Of a DNA stretch of 64,000 bases, positions 1 to 8,741 are shown in pieces (position 1 is the first letter of the stretch; each line of letters opens with the position of its first letter). Both the position numbers and the translations under genes were made by a program. This DNA is from JAFAZJ01 sp050183765 (GTDB taxonomy: Bacteria; Pseudomonadota; Alphaproteobacteria; Reyranellales; Reyranellaceae), in assembly GCA_050183765.1 (NCBI GenBank), contig JBFXAZ010000007.1:1-64000 (forward strand). The letters run 5' to 3'. A model generated the notes under the pieces. It ran no database searches. It was not told the origin of the DNA and was given only the letters and a program-made list of their open reading frames with translations.

Positions 1-1869
1 TCATACGGATACAATCTTCACAAGCGCGCAGCACTAAGCTTGAACTGCATCTCGGCGATTCTCAAGGATCCTGACGATGAGATACTGTTTGTCGACTACA
101 ATACGCCGGACGACTATCCAACTTTCCCCGAAGCAATCCAAGATACGTTGACGCTTGAAGCGCGTAGGCGGGTGCGCGTTCTACGCGTTAGGCCAAAGCA
201 CCATGCACCCTTAGCCGGAAAGACACATCTTGTGGCGCTAGAGGCGGTGAGCCGCAACGTTGGGGTAAGGCGCTCCAACCCTAACAATCGCTGGATACTG
301 TCGACCAACACCGACCTGATTTTCGTACCGAAGGCTCGGGAGTCTCTGTCCGAAATCGCGAAGAGCCTGCCGGACGCATACTTTCACATCCCTCGCTTCG
401 AGTTGCCCGAGTCGATGTGGGAGCTGTTGAACCGGATGGACCCGGCGGGGGCTATCGAACGGATGCGCGAATGGGGGATGGCCTTTCACCTGAACGAAAC
501 AATTCTTAGTGAGCATCCTGAATACCGGTTCGACGGCCCAGGAGACTTCCAGCTTATACTGAGAGAAGACATCTTCCAGATTAGTGGCTTCCATGAGGAA
601 ATGCTGCTCGGCTGGCATGTGGATGCCAACATCGCCAAGCGCCTCTCGCTACTTCGTGGCTACACCGGTGATCTGTCGGCTGAGATCGCTGGGTATCACT
701 GCGACCATACGCGTCAGGTTACGCCGGCGCATCGGCCGGGAAGCATCCAGAACAGTTGGTCGCGATTTTTCAGCGATGTCACAATCGCAAGCCTTCCAGA
801 GCAGTCCGAGAATTGGGGTATGCCGGGCGAGTTGATCGAGGAAGTCTCGTTGCAAAATTGTGACTCCCACCTTCTTAGCCTCAGAACCGCCCTGAAGGAG
901 GTGTCGGAGAAGCCGACAACAACGGTGGTCGACAGGTCGACCTTCGACAAGGTTGGCTACGATGCAGCACATGTGCTGCCATTTCTGGTGGATGCTCTTA
1001 TCAGCTATGATAGAGGCATTGTATTAGGCTGGTTTGCCGCTCGACAGGACCTGTTGACGATGCTTTCCGCCAGCCTCCAGAACCTCGGCTTCTTATCTCC
1101 AATCCTGGTTCCTACCGAGCTGGCTAGTGCGCTCGCACTGCCATCGAATGTTCAGGTTGCTCCTCAGCACGAAGTTCTGGCCAAAGCAGAAATTGTTGGC
1201 TTCGATTTCGGCTTTCCTGTTGGTCAAGTTGAGCTAGTAGCCAATCACGCTAAGAACGCGCTGGCTCTCAATGCTCAGGGACTCCTAGCCTTCGCCGGCG
1301 ACGAGTATCGCCGCAAGAGCCGAGGACTTGCCCCAAGGCGAGCCATAGTCGTGAATGCTGTTCACTCGCGCTTTGCGCTCGTGACAAGCCTGATAGGTGC
1401 CCCCGTCGCACCGATCAGCACTCGAATACGCCAGGGCTTTTTGGCGTGGAACGGTGAGGTCGACTTGCAACCCCACCTACACTGCGGACCGGCCGGCGAG
1501 CAGACCGACGATGGAATTGTCACACGCCCTGGAGTCTCCCACGTCCTGTTCGGAGCGGTGCATCCGTTGCCGGAAGGCAGGTACGAGTTTCGCGTAGAAT
1601 TGACGCCGCGGACGCCGAAATACCTTCCAACGTCGATGGAGCAAGAGATACTGCTGGACGGGAAGCATCTGCAACGACGGCGACATTGGTTCTTTGGGCC
1701 ATCATCGACACTGATGCTCCGGACGCCGTTTGTTGTACCGAGCAACGTACTCTCGATCGACAAAGTTCCCCTAGGCGTGGAGTTCCGCCTGACAACACTG
1801 GGGCGTGCGGACTGCCGCCTCACAAGAGCTTCAGCGACATTGATGGACAGTGACTTGGGCGGACCATGA
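1..1869 (+). CDS. Glycosyltransferase, GT-A/GT2-like (5' truncated by window edge)
   Basis: The reading frame is open to base 1 and reads in as NLHKRAALSLNCIS, so the real start lies outside the window; the TTG at 40 is only an internal codon. The visible part is 622 codons. The first ~230 residues look like a GT-A nucleotide-sugar transferase: EILFVDYNTPDD near the start, then STNTDLIFVP, whose acidic pair suits a DxD-type metal/nucleotide site. The remaining ~350 residues form an additional domain I do not recognise. The stop overlaps the next gene's start (ATGA), and the cluster context (sugar dehydrogenase, GT4 enzyme, methyltransferase) indicates surface polysaccharide or glycan assembly. 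Codon use is more A/T-rich than in genes beyond 6 kb. The donor sugar and acceptor cannot be read from the sequence. Confidence 0.7.
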   Translation, partial: SYGYNLHKRAALSLNCISAILKDPDDEILFVDYNTPDDYPTFPEAIQDTLTLEARRRVRVLRVRPKHHAPLAGKTHLVALEAVSRNVGVRRSNPNNRWILSTNTDLIFVPKARESLSEIAKSLPDAYFHIPRFELPESMWELLNRMDPAGAIERMREWGMAFHLNETILSEHPEYRFDGPGDFQLILREDIFQISGFHEEMLLGWHVDANIAKRLSLLRGYTGDLSAEIAGYHCDHTRQVTPAHRPGSIQNSWSRFFSDVTIASLPEQSENWGMPGELIEEVSLQNCDSHLLSLRTALKEVSEKPTTTVVDRSTFDKVGYDAAHVLPFLVDALISYDRGIVLGWFAARQDLLTMLSASLQNLGFLSPILVPTELASALALPSNVQVAPQHEVLAKAEIVGFDFGFPVGQVELVANHAKNALALNAQGLLAFAGDEYRRKSRGLAPRRAIVVNAVHSRFALVTSLIGAPVAPISTRIRQGFLAWNGEVDLQPHLHCGPAGEQTDDGIVTRPGVSHVLFGAVHPLPEGRYEFRVELTPRTPKYLPTSMEQEILLDGKHLQRRRHWFFGPSSTLMLRTPFVVPSNVLSIDKVPLGVEFRLTTLGRADCRLTRASATLMDSDLGGP

Positions 1870-3179
1870 TGAGGGTTGCAGTAGTTGGGCTAGGGAAACT
1901 TGGCGTGCCCCTAGCAGCGGTCCTTGCCAGCAAAGGACATGAAGTGGTCGGCGTTGATCTTGATCCTTTGGTTGTTGCTACCATCAACGCCGGGACTTCG
2001 CCCGTCGAGGAACCGGGGGTTCACGAGCGAATCACGTCAGCTGGATCGCGTCTCCTGGCTACCGGCTCTTTCGAAGAAGCAGTCGAGAAGAGCGATATCG
2101 CGTTCGTGATCGTGCCGACGCCTAGCGATGATCGCGGCCTTTTTTCCAATCGGTTCGTCTTGGACGCAGTGAGTAGAATTGGCGCGGCATTGAAGGTGCG
2201 ACGGGGCTACTACGTTGTTAACATAACTAGCACAGTGATGCCTGGTAGCACAGGAGGGGAGATTCGTACGGCCTTGGAGATGACGTCCGGGCGGAAAGTC
2301 GGGCCTGACATGGGACTTACCTATAATCCAGAGTTCATTGCCCTTGGGAGCGTTGTTCGCGACCTGCTGAGGCCCGACATGCTGCTGATTGGGGAATCCG
2401 ATCCGCGTGCCGGCGACGTTCTTTTGGCTACTTATTCTGCAATTCTCGATAGTACTCCACCGATTCATCGGATGAACTGGATCAATGCGGAAATCGCAAA
2501 GATAGCAATCAATACCTACGTGACAACAAAGATAAGCTACGCGAACATGCTTGCCGAGATTTGTGAGGGACTGCCTCATGCTGATATAGACGTAGTAACG
2601 ACCGCATTGGGATCCGATTCACGTATTGGTTCGAAGTATCTTCGTGGCGCGCTGGGCTATGGCGGCCCTTGCTTTCCGAGAGACAACGTTGCGTTGTCGG
2701 CATTAGCCAGGACAATTGGACGTTCAGCAGACGTGGCGATTGCGACAGATATGGTAAATCGACGACAGGCGCAGCGTGTGGTGAACTTGGTCCATCTGTT
2801 GCGGCCCGAGGGGCCAGTTGCGGTGTTGGGCATGGCTTACAAGGTGGATACGCCGGTTGTCGATGAAAGCCAAGGAGTCGAGATTTCCCGGATGCTCGCC
2901 GAACTCGGCTACACGGTGTTAATTTTCGATCCTCTCGCGCTGTCATCAGCTGCGACCGCGCTTATGGGAAGAGTTTCACCTCGCGCGAATGCAGCGGAAG
3001 CTGTCGCCGAAGCGGACGTCGTAGTGGTAGCCAATCCTATTGACGGGCTGAAAACCCTTCCGCTCAGCGTGTTTACGAGCGGTGAGCAGAGGAAAGTTGT
3101 GATCGATTGCTGGCGGATTCTTCCAACGTCGGTCGCCGATGTTGCTGACGTCTTGCTGATGGGGCGGGGGCCGGACTGA
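1866..3179 (+). CDS. Nucleotide-sugar dehydrogenase (UDP-glucose/UDP-ManNAc 6-dehydrogenase family)
   Basis: This 437-residue enzyme of the UDP-glucose/GDP-mannose dehydrogenase family oxidises the C6 hydroxyl of a nucleotide sugar to a uronic acid with two NAD+. It shows an N-terminal Rossmann motif (VGLGKLGVPLA, from residue 7), the central dimerisation helix with AEIAKIAINTYVTTKISYAN, and the catalytic cysteine in GYGGPCFPRDN near residue 268. The C-terminal UDP-binding domain contains VLGMAYKVDTPVVDES. Length is typical of the family. The ATG overlaps the preceding stop by four bases, so the two genes are translationally coupled. Whether the substrate is UDP-Glc, UDP-GlcNAc or UDP-ManNAc is not decided by what I can see. 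Its product would feed the neighbouring glycosyltransferases. Confidence 0.9.
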   Translation: MMRVAVVGLGKLGVPLAAVLASKGHEVVGVDLDPLVVATINAGTSPVEEPGVHERITSAGSRLLATGSFEEAVEKSDIAFVIVPTPSDDRGLFSNRFVLDAVSRIGAALKVRRGYYVVNITSTVMPGSTGGEIRTALEMTSGRKVGPDMGLTYNPEFIALGSVVRDLLRPDMLLIGESDPRAGDVLLATYSAILDSTPPIHRMNWINAEIAKIAINTYVTTKISYANMLAEICEGLPHADIDVVTTALGSDSRIGSKYLRGALGYGGPCFPRDNVALSALARTIGRSADVAIATDMVNRRQAQRVVNLVHLLRPEGPVAVLGMAYKVDTPVVDESQGVEISRMLAELGYTVLIFDPLALSSAATALMGRVSPRANAAEAVAEADVVVVANPIDGLKTLPLSVFTSGEQRKVVIDCWRILPTSVADVADVLLMGRGPD

Positions 3180-3458
3180 CAGTTTGCACTGTCGATGGAC
3201 TATCTGAAGCGGTTCATTTTGGATGGCCAGTCCCGCAACGCATCGGCTCGCGGTCAAGACCAATTGTGGTTGGAAATGTATTCGACATCTCTTAGTCTGG
3301 CTGTGCTACCGCGAAGGTTGGGGGCATTGTTATGTTGCGCTGTTGCGACGTTCACCAGGCCTTGGCTACTCGAGGCTCACTCAAGGCGGTCCTAACTGCC
3401 GACGCTCTATGCGCTTGCCTAGATCAATCAACCTTTGAGCGACGGCAGTACTGACCTC
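3180..3458. other. Gap inside the glycan cluster, no convincing gene
   Basis: About 280 bases separate the sugar dehydrogenase from the GT4 gene, unlike the tight coupling elsewhere in the cluster. Two overlapping short frames (3195-3395 and 3223-3438) exist, but neither has a recognisable domain or a good ribosome-binding site. The sequence may be a remnant of a lost gene; I cannot identify it. Confidence 0.4.
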
Positions 3459-4931
3459 ATGTCGCGACTGTACTTTGACGCATCGTCTTACATTCATCAT
3501 CCGTTTCATCGTATGACCGGAGTTGAAAGGGTCGCATACGAGCTAGGCAAACGTCTCGTCGCGCGAGGTGCGAGGCTAGTTTGGTTTGATCCTAAAGTCT
3601 CTGCGTTCCGGCTGTTCACGCCGGCACTACAAGAACTTTTTTCGGAGCTAGAAGAGATAGATGTTGATGCGCTCATCGGTGCGCCCTCGCTGAAGCGGGG
3701 GAGCTATGCGATTTCCCGCCAGGCGGCAACGTGGGCTGCATCATTCTACCCGCACATGCCTCGCATATTGGGGATACACTGGCATACCGAACGCTTCGCT
3801 TTAGGCAGGTTTGTCGCAGCGTTTGACGGCATGTCACCGGAGGAGCGGTACGAATTTGCGAGAAAGCTAGGACTGCTTACTGAGACATCGCTTCAGCGAA
3901 AGCTGGCAATTCGCCTTAAGCGGAGGCAATGGGAGGAAGCAATCGGTTTGCCGATTAGGTTTTTTCCTAACGATGTTTACCTGTCGACTAACGTATCGTC
4001 ATCCAACGGGTTGAGACGTTATGTACGGCGCGCGATGAGGAGCCGCGGCTTAAGGTATGTTCACATGTTTCATGACCTGCTTCCTCTGCGGCATCCTGAG
4101 TTCGTAACGGGCAGTCACCATGTTGCAGAGTTCCGGCGTTTCGCCCATGAAGTAATCAATATGGCTAGTGTGCTAACGGCGAACTCTAAATTCGTTGCGC
4201 GCGATATAGAACAGTATTGCATCGAGGCCGGCTTGCCTAAGCATCAGGTAATTCCAGTCCAGTTACCTGCTGGAGTTCTTGCTGCTACAGCAACTCTTAC
4301 TAAGAGGCTGGAGGACCTCGTCGCAGCATCCGGACCGTTCGCTTTGATGGTTGGAACGTTTCAGCCACGAAAGAACCAAGGATGGCTATTGGGTCTTTGG
4401 AAAGAATTGACGAGTAGAATTGGCGAACGGGCGCCATCACTCGTATTCGCCGGTCAGCTTGGCTGGGCGTACAAGGATGTCTTGAAGGAAATGCAGCAGG
4501 ATAGGTCGCTTTGGGGTAGGAAGATTTTTTTCATAGAAGCACCTTCCGACGAGGAATTGGCGTGGCTTTACCAGAGCTGTGAGTTCACGTTAGCTCCATC
4601 GCTATATGAGGGATGGGGACTGCCTATTGGTGAGGCGCTGGCGTACGGCAAATACTGTCTAGCATCCGACAACACGGCTATCCCCGAAGCAAGCGGTGGT
4701 CTTGCTTTTACAGCGCCACTGGATGAGCGTGACAGATGGCTTGCAGAAATTGAGCGAATTTCTTCGGACCCAGCATATTTGCGTTCTCAGACCGAGTTGA
4801 TTTCGCGGGCAGCTTCCTCGAGGAGGACATGGGATGATGTGGCTCGCGAGATGCTCAAGATCTGCACAACGGCAATGGCAAACCAAGCAAAGGGATACCT
4901 CGGTTCCAATGCTGTAAGATTCGGAGGCTAG
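3459..4931 (+). CDS. GT4-family glycosyltransferase
   Basis: Retaining GT-B fold glycosyltransferase of family 4. I start it at ATG 3459 (MSRLYFDASSY) because this is how relatives begin; a TTG at 3435 would add eight residues. The N-terminal half contains MTGVERVAYELGKRL, the usual acceptor-side start. The C-terminal half has the donor-binding signature: LMVGTFQPRKNQG, then SLYEGWGLPIGEAL near residue 380, which carries the EX7E-type glutamates of GT4 enzymes. No signal peptide or membrane segment is apparent, so it acts on the cytoplasmic face. The gene ends one base before the methyltransferase start. Specific donor and acceptor unknown. Confidence 0.87.
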   Translation: MSRLYFDASSYIHHPFHRMTGVERVAYELGKRLVARGARLVWFDPKVSAFRLFTPALQELFSELEEIDVDALIGAPSLKRGSYAISRQAATWAASFYPHMPRILGIHWHTERFALGRFVAAFDGMSPEERYEFARKLGLLTETSLQRKLAIRLKRRQWEEAIGLPIRFFPNDVYLSTNVSSSNGLRRYVRRAMRSRGLRYVHMFHDLLPLRHPEFVTGSHHVAEFRRFAHEVINMASVLTANSKFVARDIEQYCIEAGLPKHQVIPVQLPAGVLAATATLTKRLEDLVAASGPFALMVGTFQPRKNQGWLLGLWKELTSRIGERAPSLVFAGQLGWAYKDVLKEMQQDRSLWGRKIFFIEAPSDEELAWLYQSCEFTLAPSLYEGWGLPIGEALAYGKYCLASDNTAIPEASGGLAFTAPLDERDRWLAEIERISSDPAYLRSQTELISRAASSRRTWDDVAREMLKICTTAMANQAKGYLGSNAVRFGG

Positions 4932-4932
4932 T

Positions 4933-5817
4933 TTGTCATTCGGGACAAGGGCGCTAGCGCGTCTACTATCTCCGTTTGGCGTGCGCACCGCGCCGCTATT
5001 GCTGGATTTGCGGAATGATCCGCCGCAGCTTGACGACCCCATCTCTCAGCTTTGCACGCAGTCTCAGGTCGAAGCGCCAGTCTATCAGATGTGGTTATCG
5101 CGAATAAAGGAGCAGCAGCGCAGGCACCGTAAGCAATGGGAGTTCGTTTACATTCTGCAAGTGCTGTCGACACGCCAAATGCTACAGCCGGGGCGTCGTG
5201 GACTCGGATTCGGAGTCGGCAATGAGCCATTGCCTGCGCTTATGGCATCGTATGGCGTCTCGGTTCACGCAACTGATCTTGAGCTAGAAGAGGCACAGCG
5301 CCAAGGATGGGTTCAGACGGATCAGCATCTAGCGACATTGGATCAGCTTAACTCACGTCAAATCTGCGATGAGGAGAGCTTCCGTCGCCTCGTGAGTTTT
5401 GAGCCAATTGACATGAATGCTATTCCGGAGCGGCTAAGTGGATTCGACTTCACCTGGTCATCTTGCGCCTTGGAGCATCTCGGTTCGATTGAGCACGGGA
5501 TTCGATTCATTGAAGCGTCGCTTCGTACCCTAAAACCCGGCGGCGTTGCGGTTCACACGACCGAATTTAACTGCTCATCGGACACTGAAACGCTCGCTCA
5601 TGGTGGCACAGTCATCTATCGCCGACGCGATATTGTGGGATTTCTGGACCGTATGACGCGTGAAGGTTACATCACGGCTCTTACTCTGGCTTCTCCGGGC
5701 GATCCACTGGACAAGCACGCCGACGTTCCACCGTACTCCTCACATGATCACTTGCGACTGAAATTGGATCGCTACATTTCAACATCCATCGGAATATTGA
5801 TTCAGAAGCCGAAGTAG
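4933..5817 (+). CDS. Class I SAM-dependent methyltransferase, glycan cluster
   Basis: A 294-residue methyltransferase that begins with TTG immediately after the GT4 stop. The SAM-binding core is visible: GLGFGVGNEPLPALMA (glycine-rich loop, residues ~96-111), HATDLE at the end of strand two, FTWSSCALEHLGS as motif IV/post-motif, and LRTLKPGGVAVHTTEF as motif V/VI. The N-terminal ~90 residues are probably a substrate-recognition extension. It is the last gene of the A/T-richer cluster and probably methylates a sugar or a glycan terminus, by context only. Position immediately before the composition change makes it the inner boundary of the possibly acquired segment. Confidence 0.8.
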   Translation: MSFGTRALARLLSPFGVRTAPLLLDLRNDPPQLDDPISQLCTQSQVEAPVYQMWLSRIKEQQRRHRKQWEFVYILQVLSTRQMLQPGRRGLGFGVGNEPLPALMASYGVSVHATDLELEEAQRQGWVQTDQHLATLDQLNSRQICDEESFRRLVSFEPIDMNAIPERLSGFDFTWSSCALEHLGSIEHGIRFIEASLRTLKPGGVAVHTTEFNCSSDTETLAHGGTVIYRRRDIVGFLDRMTREGYITALTLASPGDPLDKHADVPPYSSHDHLRLKLDRYISTSIGILIQKPK

Positions 5818-5945
5818 TTGAGTTCCTAATCTAGGTTTCCCGATCGATACACTGCGGCCGTCGGGGGTATCGAGGTATTGGCCCATTTGGTGCAAGTGGC
5901 GTCGTCGTAGGTGAGATGTGTCGCCAACTGTGTGCGGCGCTAAGA
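5818..5945. other. Composition boundary between glycan cluster and core-like DNA
   Basis: The base composition changes here from mixed (many A/T third positions) to strongly G/C-rich. The two flanking genes are convergent. I see no tRNA, integrase, insertion-sequence end or direct repeat that would mark the junction. Confidence 0.5.
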
Positions 5946-7187
5946 TTAGCTCACCGCCGCGGCGGCCTTGCGCAGATCGGTCGAGTACCGGATGCCGACC
6001 GGCGCGTCGCAGTCGAACGGGCTGTTGAGGCCCAGCCGGGCGCCGGTCTCGCGCAACGCCGGCAGGACTTCCTGGCCCAGCAGGCGGATGCAGGTCTTCG
6101 AGTCCTCGTGGCTGACCGTGCCGTCGTTGGCCCACAGCGCCATGATGCCGGGCCGCGTTTCCTCCAGGATACGCCGCAGCTTGGGGATCACCGTCTTGGG
6201 GGTGCCGGCGATGATCTGCATGTCGTCGAGCTGCTGCTGGAAGTCCGGCCGGCCGCGCGGGCTGGTGGCGCGGCCGGTGGCGAACTCGACGAAGGCGCGG
6301 CGCTGGGTGGGCGAGAAGTAGCCCGATGGGCTGCTCCATACCGGGTGCGCCAGCCCGGTGAACTCGCCCTGCATCCACATGAACTGCCGCGCGTTGGCGA
6401 CCGCCTTCTCCTCGGTCTCGGCCACGTGGACGCGCTGCAGGTAGCCGCGGTTCTCCGGGCCCGAGGCGTAGCCCGCTTCCTGCGCCGCCTCCTCGTAGGT
6501 CTCCCAGATCTTCCGGGTAGCCTCGATCGAGGTGTTGAGCGCGATATAGGGATAGCGCTGCCGGGCCGCCCAGACGATCGTCTCGCGGCTCACCACGCCG
6601 GGGATCCACACGCGGGGGTACGGCTTCTGCAGCGGCACCGCCCAGGGGTTCACCACGCGGTGCTGGTAGTGTGTGCCCTCGAAGCGGAACGGGCCGGGCT
6701 GCGTCCAGGCCCGGACGATCAGGTCGTGCGCCTCCTCGAAGCGCTCGCGGTTGTAAGCGGGGTTCACGCCGGTCGCGAGCTGCTCCTGGCCGCCACCGCG
6801 TACGAAGCCGGAGACCAGCCGGCCCTTTGAGATCATGTCGATCATCGCCAGCTCTTCGGCCAGCCTGAGCGGGTTTTCCGCCAGCGGCAGCGGATTGCCG
6901 AGCATGACGATCTTCACCCGTTCGGTGACCGCGGCCAGCACGGCGGCGAAGACGTTCGCTTTCGCCTGCATGCAGAACGGCGCGTTGTGGTGCTCGTTCA
7001 GCATGATGCCGTCGAAGTTCACCGCCTCGGCCAGCTTGTACTGCTCGATGTACTCGTTGTAGAGGCGGCTGCCGGCGACCGGGTCGAAATTGCTGTTGGA
7101 GAACATCAGCGCGGTGGCGCCGAACTCCAGCCCCTTCTTCGAGTCGTAGGCCGACATCGGCTGCTCGGTGAAGTACATCAGGTGCAT
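5946..7187 (-). CDS. LLM-class flavin-dependent oxidoreductase
   Basis: A 413-residue luciferase-like (bacterial luciferase alpha/F420 or FMN) monooxygenase. The ATG at 7187 is preceded by GAGGGAGGCGACC, a strong ribosome-binding site; an upstream extension of the frame into the neighbouring gene is not coding. Recognisable elements are NFDGIMLNEHHN (the conserved EHH of this class), LGNPLPLAENPLRLAEELAM, GRLVSGFVRGGG and the long TIM-barrel body ending with PKLRRILEETRPGIMALW. The gene follows the alpha/beta hydrolase by 11 bases and is probably co-transcribed. Related enzymes oxidise small organic molecules with reduced flavin and O2; the substrate here is unknown. Confidence 0.88.
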   Translation of the reverse strand: MHLMYFTEQPMSAYDSKKGLEFGATALMFSNSNFDPVAGSRLYNEYIEQYKLAEAVNFDGIMLNEHHNAPFCMQAKANVFAAVLAAVTERVKIVMLGNPLPLAENPLRLAEELAMIDMISKGRLVSGFVRGGGQEQLATGVNPAYNRERFEEAHDLIVRAWTQPGPFRFEGTHYQHRVVNPWAVPLQKPYPRVWIPGVVSRETIVWAARQRYPYIALNTSIEATRKIWETYEEAAQEAGYASGPENRGYLQRVHVAETEEKAVANARQFMWMQGEFTGLAHPVWSSPSGYFSPTQRRAFVEFATGRATSPRGRPDFQQQLDDMQIIAGTPKTVIPKLRRILEETRPGIMALWANDGTVSHEDSKTCIRLLGQEVLPALRETGARLGLNSPFDCDAPVGIRYSTDLRKAAAAVS

Positions 7188-7198
7188 GGTCGCCTCCC

Positions 7199-7987
7199 TC
7201 AGTTGCCGCCGGCCAGCGCCATCACCAGCGCGGTCAGATCCCCGGGTTTCTCCATCTCGACGTAGTGGCCGCAATCCTTGACGATCTCGAGCTTCGCGTT
7301 GGCCAGGCCCTTGGCGTAGACCTCGGCGGCGCTCGGCGGCACGACGCGATCGTCGTCGCCGTGCACGACGATGGCCTTTGCCTTCACGCCGCCCAGCAGG
7401 TGCGGCAGGGTCTGGCTGTACATGTAGGGCTTCCAGGCGATGCGGAAGCTCATCTCGCGGCAGACATCCCACTCGACAAGCTGGTCGGTGCTGGGCTCCG
7501 CGCCATAGACCGCGTCCATCGCGGCCTGCTGGTGGAAGCCGGCCTTCACGTAGTCCATGTAGCTGAGAAGCGCCTGGTCGAGGATCTCTCCCTGCGGCGG
7601 CTTCACGCCCATCGCGCCGACCAGCGCCAGCGCGCCGACGTCGCGCGGCGCCATCGTCGCCATCTCCGCCGCGATCCAGCCGCCGAGGCCCAGTCCCACG
7701 AGCACGGGCGAGGCGAGGTCGAGTTCCGCCAGCAACGCGCGATACATCACCGCGATGTCGCGCGGATGACGCAGCCAGTCCGGCCGCTGCGACCTGCCGT
7801 AGCCGGGATGATGCGGCACCAGCACGTCGAAGCGCTCGGCCAGCGAGTCGTAGAACGGCAATCGGGGCAGGGTGCCGGTGTCATGATGCAGCACCAGCAG
7901 CGGCCGGCCCTTGCCGGCACGCGTCAGATGCAGCTTCACGCCGGCGACGGCGATGCTCGACTCGTTCCAGGCGATGCTGCCCGCCAT
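7199..7987 (-). CDS. Alpha/beta-hydrolase fold protein lacking the nucleophilic serine
   Basis: A 262-residue alpha/beta-hydrolase. I prefer ATG 7987 (MAGSIAWNES) because GGGAGGA lies just upstream; a GTG at 8002 falls inside that ribosome-binding site. The fold is clear: VLHHDTGTLPRLPFYDSLA (oxyanion-hole strand), HHPGYGRSQRPDW, the nucleophile elbow, HGDDDRVVPP with the acid, and CGHYVEMEKP with the histidine. The elbow reads VGLGLGGW, so glycine occupies the position normally held by the nucleophilic serine; the codon is GGC, one base from AGC. It may act as a serine-independent (lyase-like or binding) protein or have lost activity. Upstream of, and probably co-transcribed with, the LLM oxidoreductase. 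Confidence 0.85.
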   Translation of the reverse strand: MAGSIAWNESSIAVAGVKLHLTRAGKGRPLLVLHHDTGTLPRLPFYDSLAERFDVLVPHHPGYGRSQRPDWLRHPRDIAVMYRALLAELDLASPVLVGLGLGGWIAAEMATMAPRDVGALALVGAMGVKPPQGEILDQALLSYMDYVKAGFHQQAAMDAVYGAEPSTDQLVEWDVCREMSFRIAWKPYMYSQTLPHLLGGVKAKAIVVHGDDDRVVPPSAAEVYAKGLANAKLEIVKDCGHYVEMEKPGDLTALVMALAGGN

Positions 7988-8110
7988 CGCGCGTCCTCCC
8001 ACCTTGTTGGCGAAACGCTCGCAGCGGTGCGGCAGCGAGTCAACTCACGGGAGACTTGCGCGCGGCGCAACGCGCGCTATAGCAGGCCGTTCTTTCGCGG
8101 AGCGAGCGCT

Positions 8111-8740
8111 GTGATCCTCATCGGCCAATACGATTCGCCCTTCGTGCGCCGCGTCGGCATCGCGCTGACGCTCTACAACCTGCCGTTCGAGCATCGCCCC
8201 TGGTCGACCTTCGGCGACGCCGACAAGCTGCGGCCCTACAATCCGCTCACGCGCGTGCCCACCCTCGTGCTCGACGATGGCGACGTGCTGATCGAGAGCC
8301 ACAGTATCCTCGACTACCTCGACAGCCTGATGCCGGCCGACCGGCGCATGTTTCCGGTCGCCGAGCCGCAGCGGCGTCAGGCGCTGAAGGTGGCGGCGCT
8401 GGCGACCGGCATGGCCGACAAGGCGGTGAGCCTGTTCTACGAGCTGCGCCTGCACCAGCAGACCTCGGACCTTTTCGTCGAGCGCTGCCGCGCGCAGGTG
8501 ACGGGCGCGGCGAGCCTGCTGGAATCCGATCGCACGCGCCGTCCCGGCGATTTCTGGTTCGGCGCGAAGATCGGCCACGCCGACATCGCCATCGCCTGCG
8601 CCCTGCGCTTCATCGGCGAGGCGCATCCCGGCCTTCTGCCGCCGGAGCAGTTCCCGGGGACCGTCAATCACGCCCGGCGGATGGAGGTGCTGCCCGCGTT
8701 CCAGGCCATCGTGCAACCCTTCATCCCGCCGTCGTCGTAG
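8111..8740 (+). CDS. Glutathione S-transferase family protein
   Basis: A 209-residue GST. The GTG at 8111 is used because it gives the canonical N-terminus MILIGQYDSPFVRRVGIAL, where the thioredoxin-like domain starts. The frame continues far upstream only as a shadow of the opposite gene. The glutathione-binding segment RVPTLVLDDGDVLIESHSIL (cis-Pro then the E-S pair) lies at residues ~50-70, followed by the all-helical C-terminal domain. GST of this type conjugates or reduces electrophiles using glutathione in the cytoplasm. It diverges from the hydrolase-LLM pair and ends one base before the convergent dehydrogenase stop. Confidence 0.88.
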   Translation: MILIGQYDSPFVRRVGIALTLYNLPFEHRPWSTFGDADKLRPYNPLTRVPTLVLDDGDVLIESHSILDYLDSLMPADRRMFPVAEPQRRQALKVAALATGMADKAVSLFYELRLHQQTSDLFVERCRAQVTGAASLLESDRTRRPGDFWFGAKIGHADIAIACALRFIGEAHPGLLPPEQFPGTVNHARRMEVLPAFQAIVQPFIPPSS

Positions 8741-8741
8741 A

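Noticed and set aside
3195..3438. Two short overlapping frames between the sugar dehydrogenase and GT4 gene
   Set aside because: No ribosome-binding site and no recognisable domain; too weak to call genes.
5818..5945. Attachment site or insertion-sequence end at the composition boundary
   Set aside because: No inverted or direct repeat, tRNA end or transposase fragment could be identified.
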